DNA of 64,000 bases from Saprospiraceae bacterium (GTDB taxonomy: Bacteria > Bacteroidota > Bacteroidia > Chitinophagales > Saprospiraceae): the NCBI GenBank assembly GCA_019638455.1, contig JAHBTU010000001.1, positions 201,501 to 265,500 on the forward strand, given 5' to 3'. Below are positions 1-8,230 of the stretch, one piece after another. The translations under genes were made by a program, and so were the position numbers. Numbering within the stretch: the stretch's first letter is position 1; each line of letters opens with the position of its first letter. Below the pieces are notes generated by a model. It had not been told where the DNA came from, ran no database searches, and worked only from the letters and a program-made list of their open reading frames with translations.

Positions 1-830
1 CCAGCGGCGAGTTGTTTCCGGTGGGTGCCACTACTGTCTGCTACCAAGCTGACGATGCCTGCGGACTGTCGAAAAACTGCTGTTTCACCGTCACCATCAC
101 GCCCGCCCCGCCCCCGCCCAGCGACGCCTGCGACACCAAGACCAGCGGCTGCCTCCAATTCGAACTCCTCGAAGTCAACCGCGACTACGCCCAAAACTGG
201 GCCTACCACGTCCGCCTGACCAACTCCTGCGCCGACGCGGTGCGATATGCCTACCTCCAAGTCCCCAAGGGACTGCAAGCCCTCGCGCCCATCAACGACA
301 TCGTCTATACCACCTCCAACGGCCACACCTTCACCGCGCGCAACCCCAACTTCTCGCCCTTCTACTCCGTCCGCTACCATTTTGCCGCCCCCACATTGGC
401 CAACGGCCAATCGGAAACCTTCCGCTATGTGCTGCCCCAACAGGCCGACGTCAAGTACATCCACGCCGCCGCGCGCCTCTTTTCGGGCGCCTTCGTCGAG
501 ACGCACCTCAACACCTTCTCCTGCCCGGTGGGCACGGAGCCGCAGCCGAGGCCAGAGGCGGGTGAGCGCGGCGGCTACGGCGGCAGCGGCATGCTGAGGG
601 CCTACCCCAACCCTGTTTCCTCAGATGAAGTCCTGTTCATCGAAGGCCTTGACATGGAGGGGAGCGATTTCGTGCTTCGTGACCTGACGGGCAGGCTGGT
701 GCTGGAGGCGAGCGTCAAAAGCGGTCAGGTCAGGGTGAGCGAGGCCAAGTTGGCAAACGGGCTTTATTTTTTCAATGTTCTGAAAAACGGCTTGCCTGTG
801 GGGAGCGGGAAAGTGGTGGTGGCGAGGTGA
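1..830 (+). CDS. T9SS-exported HYR-domain protein, C-terminal part (cut by window start)
   Basis: Partial: the frame is open from base 3, so the true start lies before the window. The visible part holds the end of an HYR-like Ig domain (paired cysteines, FPVGATTVCYQ), a second beta-rich domain, and a type A T9SS sorting domain (YPNPVSSDEV, then a DLTGRLV strand and a final KVVVAR). Such tails direct export through the outer membrane and surface attachment in Bacteroidota. The sequence is nearly identical to the 3' end of the gene ending at 4477 (position 1 here corresponds to about 3648) and similar to that of the copy ending at 8107. It is therefore the first of at least three tandem paralogues. 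Differences cluster just before and inside the sorting domain (GGYGGSGMLRAYPNP here, GDYGGGGTLRVYPNP in the second copy). Confidence 0.85.
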   Translation, partial: SGELFPVGATTVCYQADDACGLSKNCCFTVTITPAPPPPSDACDTKTSGCLQFELLEVNRDYAQNWAYHVRLTNSCADAVRYAYLQVPKGLQALAPINDIVYTTSNGHTFTARNPNFSPFYSVRYHFAAPTLANGQSETFRYVLPQQADVKYIHAAARLFSGAFVETHLNTFSCPVGTEPQPRPEAGERGGYGGSGMLRAYPNPVSSDEVLFIEGLDMEGSDFVLRDLTGRLVLEASVKSGQVRVSEAKLANGLYFFNVLKNGLPVGSGKVVVAR

Positions 831-1116
831 GCCGCTGGTTTGCATAATCTGGCATAACTATAGGCAATGTCGGGATGAGATGAAGGCGCACGTCAGATTT
901 GACGTGCAAATATGTCAAAATTGACGGGCAACCCGTCAAATCTGACGTGGACTTTAACAATCGGGGGCGGGCAATTTTGCACCGTGCGACGCTTGGCGGC
1001 AAATCGCTTGCCGCGCCAACGCTCGCGCGGTGGTCAGCACCCGAACCCACCCAAAAAAGAAGTAGGGCGTGAAGCCGAGCACGACAGGGTAGGCATTCTG
1101 AAAACAAGTTTTACCG
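831..1116. repeat. Intergenic repeat, copy 1, with 16-bp inverted repeat
   Basis: From 831 to about 1072 this gap is almost base-for-base the same as 4478-4719, so it belongs to the duplicated cassette. It holds a perfect 16-bp inverted repeat, CACGTCAGATTTGACG at 889-904 and CGTCAAATCTGACGTG at 934-949, with a nested 8-bp hairpin (TTGACGGG-CAA-CCCGTCAA) inside. Further on a second hairpin is possible around 990-1020 (TTGGCG...CGCCAA). No good open frame is seen. It could act as terminator, processing site or operator between cassettes; the sequence does not decide. Confidence 0.7.
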
Positions 1117-1776
1117 ATGAAAAAGTTAGTCCGATTACCGATTTTGCTGTTTTTCGCGTTGGCGATGTTTTTTGCCTGCACGAAGGAGGCACAGATGTCC
1201 GATGACAAGACCGACCCGCAAGGCGGTGTCATCAGCGCGACCCAAGACGCGGATGGAATCCTGTACCTGAAATTCAAAGCCGAGATGGGTGCGGTGGGAA
1301 GCCGGGATGAAGAAGAGTGCACACTCTATGAGGCTATTCGTTTCTTTGAAATTGATGAGGAAGGTCCTAACTGCGATGAGGACCGTGTCCGCGTTGACGT
1401 AAAGTTCCGCCTTATCAAGATGCATAAACAAACGCTTGCCCGCACGGCGCTAACTTCGTTCGGCACATATTCGGGTGTGGGAGGGCTTAATATCTCTTGG
1501 TACAATTATCCGCCGCTTACTGATTATTGGTATGCTGTCGAATTTGAATACTGCGTGCGTAACCCCCTATGGGTTGAACCCAATGAGGACCCTAACGAAA
1601 AATTCTGGATAGCCGATTTTTGGGGCGACGATGGTGCTGGAACCCATCTTTACCCCTGCGATTATTCTGATGTCGGAGGCTCTATGGAGGGGCCTGTCGC
1701 TCCGCCTACTATCTCAGGCCCCGGTGAGGTTGTCACCCAATGCACCCTTAATGCTGATTGCTCCATAACGCCTTGA
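1117..1776 (+). CDS. Cassette lipoprotein, copy 1 (unknown function)
   Basis: 219 residues. A lipoprotein signal is clear: positively charged start (MKKLVRLP), hydrophobic stretch, and a lipobox ending FFAC with the cysteine near residue 20, so it should be lipidated and membrane-anchored. I recognise no domain in the rest. Residues about 86-140 (DEDRVRVDVKFRLIKMHKQ to LTDYWY) are encoded by DNA almost identical to the second cassette lipoprotein (4769-5434), whereas both ends diverge. The C-terminus (VTQCTLNADCSITP) is conserved between the two. It is followed by a hairpin terminator and then the T9SS protein of the same cassette. The pairing suggests that lipoprotein and exported protein work together, but this is inference. 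Confidence 0.8.
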   Translation: MKKLVRLPILLFFALAMFFACTKEAQMSDDKTDPQGGVISATQDADGILYLKFKAEMGAVGSRDEEECTLYEAIRFFEIDEEGPNCDEDRVRVDVKFRLIKMHKQTLARTALTSFGTYSGVGGLNISWYNYPPLTDYWYAVEFEYCVRNPLWVEPNEDPNEKFWIADFWGDDGAGTHLYPCDYSDVGGSMEGPVAPPTISGPGEVVTQCTLNADCSITP

Positions 1777-1788
1777 CGGACGAAACTT

Positions 1789-1826
1789 GCGGGACGGATT
1801 TGCCACAGCGGATTCGTCTCGCTTTG
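1789..1826 (+). terminator. Hairpin terminator after cassette lipoprotein 1
   Basis: GCGGGACGGATTTG can pair, with several G-T wobbles, with the complementary stretch ending TTCGTCTCGC at 1822, followed by CTTTGTT. The equivalent position after lipoprotein 2 has a much cleaner hairpin, which supports this one. Confidence 0.5.
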
Positions 1827-1975
1827 TTGCACCAAAGTAAAAATTGTTGCTTGTCCTTATTGTTGCTCTTGCAAGCGGGCAGACAAAGCGGCACATAAGG
1901 AACGTTTTTTGTATCCTCCTTGCCTGTTGACTGAGCGACCCAATATTTTTGTCAACCAAATCAACACCATCCGTA

Positions 1976-4477
1976 ATGATACAGTTTTTACATCGCAATC
2001 TTTTGCTCGCTGGTTTTTGTCTTTCGTTTAGCGGCTTATTCGGCCAGCCCCAGACTTTTCAGAAGCGATATTGGGCTAACATTCCCGCTATCGCTCTTCG
2101 TCATGAAGGCTTGTCCTGCCTCGAAACAAGCAACGGTTATTTGCTCGCCGGGTGGTCAAGGAATTCGATGGGTTCCGATGGGTTTCTTATCCGCACCGAT
2201 TGGCAAGGAGAGATACTCTGGCACAAATTTTACGGCGGCCCTGCTTTTGAGTTGTTTCGCTACTTGTCAACAGCCAATGATGGTGGGTTTATCGCTTATG
2301 GCAGGACGGGCAACTTTGGAAGTCTATATGATGCTTGGTTGGTTAAAACAGACGAAGACGGCAACCTACAGTGGCAGAAAAGCATAGGTGCGCCTCTGAC
2401 CTTCGAATCGCCCAGTGCCCCTGTTATCCCTTTATCTGATGGCTACCTGCTTTCTGGAGAGGTGGGGCAAGGAACGACCCTCAGATTTGGCTCATTCATG
2501 ACTAGGGTGAACAACAATGGCGAGACTCAGTGGAGCAGACTTCTAAAGATAGGCGACCAACCCGATAGCAGCGCCACAAAACGCTATGGTGTCCACCATG
2601 CTGCCGACACGGCCCTGTACGCGACGGGCACCAACGGCAATAATACTGTTTTTGTTTGTCTTGACCCTATCACGGGCAATGTGACGCGGGCTATCGAGTA
2701 TAGGAATCCCTTTTACAATCTGTCCTCATCCGGCCTTAGGCCTACGCTTGATGGCAACCTAATCCTCATGGGAATAGCCGAGTCCGTAGACCAAACAATA
2801 CCTAAATCTATCTGGGCGCTTAAAATCCGGCCAGATGGCGAAGTCATTTGGAGCAAGGCATATATGTCTAACAAAGCATGGTTATCGCCGTTTTTCCGTT
2901 TCAATAATGTATCTGATGGTGGCTTTATCTTAACGATTCAGGAGCAACAAGGTCTCTCACAACCAGACCGAATCATGCTGATGAAATTCGATGAAGCAGG
3001 CGAAGTGCTTTGGAAAAGGGCTTATCCTGTTGAGGGAAATCCTGTCACACCCAAAGATTTGAACTACGTTTTTGAAACGTCTGACGGAGGATTCGCCTCC
3101 ATCGGCTGGACAAGGAATTTAATGAGTACTAGTAATGACGATGTGACCTTCATAAGGTCTAATTCAGATGGGAATATACATGGCTGTTGCTCGAAGACTA
3201 GGAGCAGCATTCCGCCTGTTGATTTCCCTGTGGAAGCGGTTGAGGTTCCATTCGAGCAGACCGACTATCTGCCCTTCGTTCAGGTTGACCTGGCTCCGCA
3301 ATTTCAGATGGACTTTCTCGCCGAAGACATTTGCTTAGTCCCGCAGCCCACCCTCCACGACACCCTCCGCTTCTGCCCCGGCGAAAGCGTCACCCTCGGC
3401 GACTCCACCTACGCCCAGCCCGCCACCGTCTCCCTCCTCATCCCATCCGCCACCGACGACTGCGACACCCTCGCCACCTACATCCTCGAACACGAAGCCC
3501 CCGACCCCAACGCTGCCCTCCAACTCGACTGCCCCGCCGACATCTCCGTGCAGGCCAATGTGCCCACAGCCGTCCACTACAACGAGCCTGCCGCTTGGTC
3601 GGACTGCAACTGCCCCGACCTGACCCTCGTCAGGGCCAGCGGCCCGGCCAGCGGCGAGTTGTTTCCGGTGGGTGCCACTACTGTCTGCTACCAAGCTGAC
3701 GATGCCTGCGGACTGTCGAAAAACTGCTGTTTCACCGTCACCATCACGCCCGCCCCGCCCCCGCCCAGCGACGCCTGCGACACCAAGACCAGCGGCTGCC
3801 TCCAATTCGAACTCCTCGAAGTCAACCGCGACTACGCCCAAAACTGGGCCTACCACGTCCGCCTGACCAACTCCTGCGCCGACGCGGTGCGATATGCCTA
3901 CCTCCAAGTCCCCAAGGGACTGCAAGCCCTCGCGCCCATCAACGACATCGTCTATACCACCTCCAACGGCCACACCTTCACCGCGCGCAACCCCAACTTC
4001 TCGCCCTTCTACTCCGTCCGCTACCATTTTGCCGCCCCCACATTGGCCAACGGCCAATCGGAAACCTTCCGCTATGTGCTGCCCCAACAGGCCGACGTCA
4101 AGTACATCCACGCCGCCGCGCGCCTCTTTTCGGGCGCTTTCGTCGAGACGCACCTCAACACCTTCTCCTGCCCGGTGGGCACGGAGCCGCAGCCGAGGCC
4201 CGAGGCGGGCGAGCGCGGCGACTACGGCGGCGGCGGCACGCTGCGGGTGTACCCCAACCCTGTTTCCGCTGAGGAGGTGCTGTTCATCGAAGGCCTTGAC
4301 ATGGAGGGGAGCGATTTCGTGCTTCGTGACCTGACGGGCAGGCTGGTGCTGGAGGCGAGCGTCACGGGCGGTCAGGTCAGGGTGGGCGAGTCCAAGTTGG
4401 CAAACGGGCTTTATTTTTTCAATGTTCTGAAAAACGGCTTGCCTGTGGGGAGCGGGAAAGTGGTGGTGGCGAGGTGA
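1976..4477 (+). CDS. T9SS-exported beta-propeller/HYR surface protein, copy 2
   Basis: 833 residues from the ATG at 1976, chosen because a signal peptide follows directly (hydrophobic run then SGLFGQ); an in-frame TTG at 1949 is less likely. Residues about 20-440 contain repeated units of the type DGGF-x-GxT...DxWLVKTDEDGNLQW, typical of bacterial propeller repeats. A linker with CCSKTR and FPVEAVEVPFEQ follows, then a cysteine-containing domain, an HYR-like domain (LDCPADISVQ...FPVGATTVCYQ) and a type A T9SS sorting tail ending VVVAR. Predicted to be secreted and surface-attached. The N-terminal half is roughly two-thirds identical to copy 3, but from about base 3340 onward the DNA is almost the same as copies 1 and 3, and is more GC-rich than the N-terminal half. 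This head/tail contrast suggests gene conversion. Confidence 0.88.
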   Translation: MIQFLHRNLLLAGFCLSFSGLFGQPQTFQKRYWANIPAIALRHEGLSCLETSNGYLLAGWSRNSMGSDGFLIRTDWQGEILWHKFYGGPAFELFRYLSTANDGGFIAYGRTGNFGSLYDAWLVKTDEDGNLQWQKSIGAPLTFESPSAPVIPLSDGYLLSGEVGQGTTLRFGSFMTRVNNNGETQWSRLLKIGDQPDSSATKRYGVHHAADTALYATGTNGNNTVFVCLDPITGNVTRAIEYRNPFYNLSSSGLRPTLDGNLILMGIAESVDQTIPKSIWALKIRPDGEVIWSKAYMSNKAWLSPFFRFNNVSDGGFILTIQEQQGLSQPDRIMLMKFDEAGEVLWKRAYPVEGNPVTPKDLNYVFETSDGGFASIGWTRNLMSTSNDDVTFIRSNSDGNIHGCCSKTRSSIPPVDFPVEAVEVPFEQTDYLPFVQVDLAPQFQMDFLAEDICLVPQPTLHDTLRFCPGESVTLGDSTYAQPATVSLLIPSATDDCDTLATYILEHEAPDPNAALQLDCPADISVQANVPTAVHYNEPAAWSDCNCPDLTLVRASGPASGELFPVGATTVCYQADDACGLSKNCCFTVTITPAPPPPSDACDTKTSGCLQFELLEVNRDYAQNWAYHVRLTNSCADAVRYAYLQVPKGLQALAPINDIVYTTSNGHTFTARNPNFSPFYSVRYHFAAPTLANGQSETFRYVLPQQADVKYIHAAARLFSGAFVETHLNTFSCPVGTEPQPRPEAGERGDYGGGGTLRVYPNPVSAEEVLFIEGLDMEGSDFVLRDLTGRLVLEASVTGGQVRVGESKLANGLYFFNVLKNGLPVGSGKVVVAR

Positions 4478-4768
4478 GCCGCTGGTTTGCATAATCTGGC
4501 ATAACTATAGGCAATGTCGGGATGAGATGAAGGCGCCTGTCAGATTTGACGTGCAAATATGTCAAAATTGACGGGCAACCCGTCAAATCTGACGTGGACT
4601 TTAACAATCGGGGGCGGGCAATTTTGCACCGTGCGACGCTTGGCGGCAAATCGCTTGCCGCGCCAACGCTCGCGCGGTGGTCAGCACCCGAACCCACCCA
4701 AAAAAGAAGTAGGGCGTGAAGCAGGGTACGAAAAGCCCGGCATCATCAACAAATTTTTCACACCACAC
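4478..4768. repeat. Intergenic repeat, copy 2, with inverted repeat
   Basis: 4478-4719 repeats 831-1072. The inverted repeat is kept (GTCAGATTTGACG at 4539-4551, CGTCAAATCTGAC at 4581-4593) but one arm has changed from ACGTCAG to CTGTCAG, shortening the perfect pairing to 13 bp. The two copies diverge from about 4720, shortly before the lipoprotein start. Confidence 0.7.
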
Positions 4769-5434
4769 ATGAAAAACATTCCATTATCACCGATTCTTCC
4801 CCTTTTTGTGCTCGTGACATTCTTTTCATGCGCGAAAGACCCTCAAACGCCAATTGGCAAAGGCGCTGACCTGAGTCACTTGGTTAGTATGACAAAAGGT
4901 GAAGGAGGCATCTTACACCTGGAATTCAGAAATCCGGCTGAGGCCATTTCTGCCAAAAACCGAGAAGAAGAGGAGAGCTGTACCCTGTACGAGGCCATCC
5001 GATTCTTTGAGATTGATGAAGGCGACTTCCCCGATTGCGATGAGGACCGTGTCCGCGTTGACGTAAAGTTCCGCCTTATCAAGATGCATAAACAAACGCT
5101 TGCCCGCACGGCGCTAACTTCGTTTGGCACTTATTCGGGTGTGGGTGGGCTTAATATCTCTTGGTACAATTATCCGCCGCTTACTGATTATTGGTATGAT
5201 GTCGAATTCGAGTACTGTGTGCGGAGCGCATCATGGCTCCCTATTGGCACTGGTGCTGACGATCCATTCTGGATAGCCGATTTTTGGGGCGACGATGGGT
5301 ATGGTGTCCATCTTTACCCCTGTGATTATGCAGATGCGTCTGGGTTTATTGATGAACCTATCCCTCACTCGACCATCCCGGGCGTTGTCATCACTCAATG
5401 CACCCTCAACCCTGATTGTTCTATAACGCCCTGA
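4769..5434 (+). CDS. Cassette lipoprotein, copy 2 (unknown function)
   Basis: 221 residues from the ATG at 4769. A longer in-frame ORF begins at 4559, but its first 70 codons translate the intergenic repeat, so the later start, which gives a lipoprotein signal (MKNIPLSPILPLFV...FFSCAK), is preferred. The lipid-attachment cysteine lies near residue 22. The middle (CDEDRVRVDVKFRLIK to LTDYWY) matches copy 1 with only about four base changes in roughly 170, while the ends are only moderately similar. The C-terminus (VITQCTLNPDCSITP) resembles that of copy 1. No known domain is recognised. It lies upstream of the T9SS copy 3 gene. Confidence 0.8.
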   Translation: MKNIPLSPILPLFVLVTFFSCAKDPQTPIGKGADLSHLVSMTKGEGGILHLEFRNPAEAISAKNREEEESCTLYEAIRFFEIDEGDFPDCDEDRVRVDVKFRLIKMHKQTLARTALTSFGTYSGVGGLNISWYNYPPLTDYWYDVEFEYCVRSASWLPIGTGADDPFWIADFWGDDGYGVHLYPCDYADASGFIDEPIPHSTIPGVVITQCTLNPDCSITP

Positions 5435-5446
5435 CAAGCGAATTTT

Positions 5447-5487
5447 GCGGGACGGGCTCGTCATAGAATAGGCTCGTCCCGCCTTTT
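5447..5487 (+). terminator. Rho-independent terminator after cassette lipoprotein 2
   Basis: A strong hairpin: GCGGGACGGGCT pairs with AGGCTCGTCCCGC (two G-T wobbles), loop about 11 nt, followed by CTTTTC. It lies 13 nt after the stop codon. Its presence implies that the following T9SS gene has its own promoter. Confidence 0.8.
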
Positions 5488-5629
5488 CGAAAAAATGCCA
5501 AAAGCGAGTTTGTAGCCCTACTTTTTTTGGCAAAATAATAGACAAATCACCCCTCATGGAGTAATTATTGATGCAAATCTCATTGCTAAGCCTCCCCCTT
5601 TTCATCATCTAAAATTAAAACAACCCGTC

Positions 5630-8107
5630 ATGACACAGTTTGGACTTCGCAGTTTTCTGATTGCTTTTCACTTCGTTGTATACAACGGAATTTTCGCTCA
5701 GAATCCAACCTTTCAGAAAATCTATCGAGATATTTATCAAGACCAAGGCTTAGATTGCATTCAAACAATTAACGGCCATTTAATTGCTGGCTGGACAAGA
5801 AACTCGATGGGGTCTGATGGGTTTCTTATTCGTACCAACTGGCAGGGCGATATACTCTGGCACAAATTTTACGGCGGACCCGCTTTTGATTTGTTTCGCT
5901 ATTTGACAGCGGCCAACGACGGCGGATTTCTTGCTTATGGGGGGACAGGAAATTTGGGGAACCTTCGTGATGTATGGTTGGTCAAAACAGACGAAGACGG
6001 CAACCTGCTGTGGCAAAAAAGAATGGGCGCGCCCCATACCTCCGAAGTTCCCAGCGCCCCTATCATTCCCGTAACCGACGGCTACCTGCTCTCAGGGGAA
6101 TTAGGGCAGGGTACCACAGCAAAACTTGGTTCTTTCATAACTAAAGTAGATAACAATGGGGAGACCCTTTGGAGCCGACTTCTGACAATAGGCGATCAAT
6201 CCAACAGCGCCGCTACCAAATACTACGGCATCTATCATGCCACGGATACGGCCCTGTACGCAACGGGGACCAATGGCGATCATGCCGTTTTTGTCCGCCT
6301 TGACCCAAGCACAGGCGATGTTGACAGGGTCATTGAGTACAGGAGTCCCCTTTACAAGCTGCGCTCTTTTGGGCTAAGGCCCACGCACGACGGCAACTTA
6401 ATGATCATGGGAATGGCCGATTTCGCAGACCAAACTATGCCTAGGGTTGTATGGGCGCTCAAAGCCCGGCCCGACGGAGAGGTGGTTTGGAGCAAGACAT
6501 ACATGGCCAATCAAGGATGGCTGTCGCCCATTTTCCGTTTCAGTAATGTGTCTGACGGCGGCTTTATCTTATCTCTTGAAGAATCACAGATAAACGGGGA
6601 CGTAGATCTAACCTTGTTGATAAAAATTGACGCTGATGGCGAGTTTACCTGGAAAAGGGTCTTGCCTCTCGATGGAAATCCCAACAAATACAAATACTTT
6701 TCCCATATTTTTGAAGACTCGACGGGACAGTTTGTTTCCACGGGATGGATCAATAACCCCTCTAGTGAGGTTCTGTTTGTAAAAACCAATCCAAGAGGAG
6801 AAACATCGGGCTGTTGCTCAAAGACCAGAAACGCCATACCCCCTGTTGACTTCCCTGTGGAAGCAGTTGAGGCACCGTTCGAGCAGAGCGATTATCTGCC
6901 GTTCGAGCCCGCGGATCTTTCGTCACCACAATTTCAGTCAAACTTTGTAGCCGAAGACATCTGCTTAGTCCCACAACCAACCCTCCACGACACCCTCCGC
7001 TTCTGCCCCGGCGAAAGCGTCACCCTCGGCGACTCCACCTACGCCCAGCCTGCCACCGTCTCCCTCCTCATCCCATCCGCCACCGACGACTGCGACACCC
7101 TCGCCACCTACACCCTCGAACACTAAGCCCCCGACCCCAACGCCGCCCTCCAACTCGACTGCCCCGCCGACATCTCCGTGCAGGCCAATGTGCCCACAGC
7201 CGTTCACTACAACGAGCCTGCCGCTTGGTCGGACTGCAACTGCCCCGACCTGACCCTCGTCAGGACCAGTGGCTCGGCCAGCGGCGCCGCCTTCCCCCTC
7301 GGCGCCACCTCGGTCTGCTACCAAGCCGGCGATGCCTGCGCCAACGCGCGCTCGTGCTGCTTCACCGTCACCATCACGCCCGCCCCGCCCCCGCCTAGCG
7401 ATGCCTGCGACACCAAGGCCAGCGGCTGCCTCCAATTCGAACTCCTCGAAGTCAACCGCGACTACGCCCAGAACTGGGCCTACCACGTCCGCCTGACCAA
7501 CTCCTGCGCCGACGCGGTGCGGTACGCCTACCTCCAAGTCCCCAAGGGGCTGCAAGCCCTCGCGCCCATCAACGACATCGTCTATACCACCTCCAACGGC
7601 CACACCTTCACCGCGCGCAACCCCAATTTCTCGCCCTTCTACTCCGTCCGCTACCATTTCGCCGCGCCCACTTTGGCCAGCGGCCAATCGGAGACCTTCC
7701 GCTATGTGCTGCCCCAACAGGCCGACGTCAAGTACATCCACGCCGCCGCGCGCCTCTTTTCGGGCGCTTTCGTCGAGACGCACCTCAACACCTTCTCCTG
7801 CCCGGTGGGCACGGAGCCGCAGCCGAGGCCCGAGGCGGGCGAGCGCGGCGACTACGGCGGCGGCGGCACGCTGCGGGTGTACCCCAACCCTGTTTCCGCT
7901 GAGGAGGTGCTGTTCATCGAAGGCCTTGACATGGAGGGGAGCGATTTCGTGCTTCGTGACCTGACGGGCAGGCTGGTGCTGGAGGCGAGCGTCACGGGCG
8001 GTCAGGTCAGGGTGGGCGAGGCCAAGTTGGCAAACGGGCTTTATTTTTTCAATGTTCTGAAAAACGGCTTGCCTGTGGGGAGCGGGAAGGTAGTGTTGGC
8101 GAGGTGA
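5630..8107 (+). pseudogene. T9SS-exported beta-propeller/HYR protein, copy 3, interrupted by a stop codon
   Basis: Same architecture as copy 2: signal peptide (MTQFGLRSF...GIFAQ), propeller-type repeats, HYR-like domain, T9SS tail ending KVVLAR. The reading frame is broken at 7124-7126, where copy 2 has GAA (CACGAAGCC) and this copy has TAA (CACTAAGCC). The frame reopens immediately and runs to 8107, so a single G-to-T change separates a 498-residue product without sorting signal from a full product of about 825 residues. The truncated form would keep the signal peptide but lose the T9SS tail. The HYR segment differs from copies 1 and 2 (SASGAAFPLGATSVCYQ), while the last 700 bases are nearly identical to copy 2. 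A sequencing error cannot be excluded. Confidence 0.85.
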
Positions 8108-8230
8108 GTAACGTTTTTCGGAGATTCATTCTTTGAAAATCAATTTTGTAAAGTATGCGCACTAGAAACTTTGCAAGTTTTGAAAATTTGGAAGGTTTCG
8201 CGAAAATGAAGGCGGTCTGCCAGCATCATG

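Noticed and set aside
3335..4492. Long minus-strand ORF (385 codons) opposite the T9SS copy 2 tail, and its relative at 6965-7783
   Set aside because: Arises from the GC-rich codon pattern of the plus-strand gene; the translation is Gly/Val/Glu-rich low-complexity without domains, and the plus-strand frame has the T9SS motifs.
4559..4768. N-terminal extension of cassette lipoprotein 2 through the spacer
   Set aside because: The same spacer occurs before lipoprotein 1, where it is out of frame with the gene; the lipoprotein signal starts at 4769.
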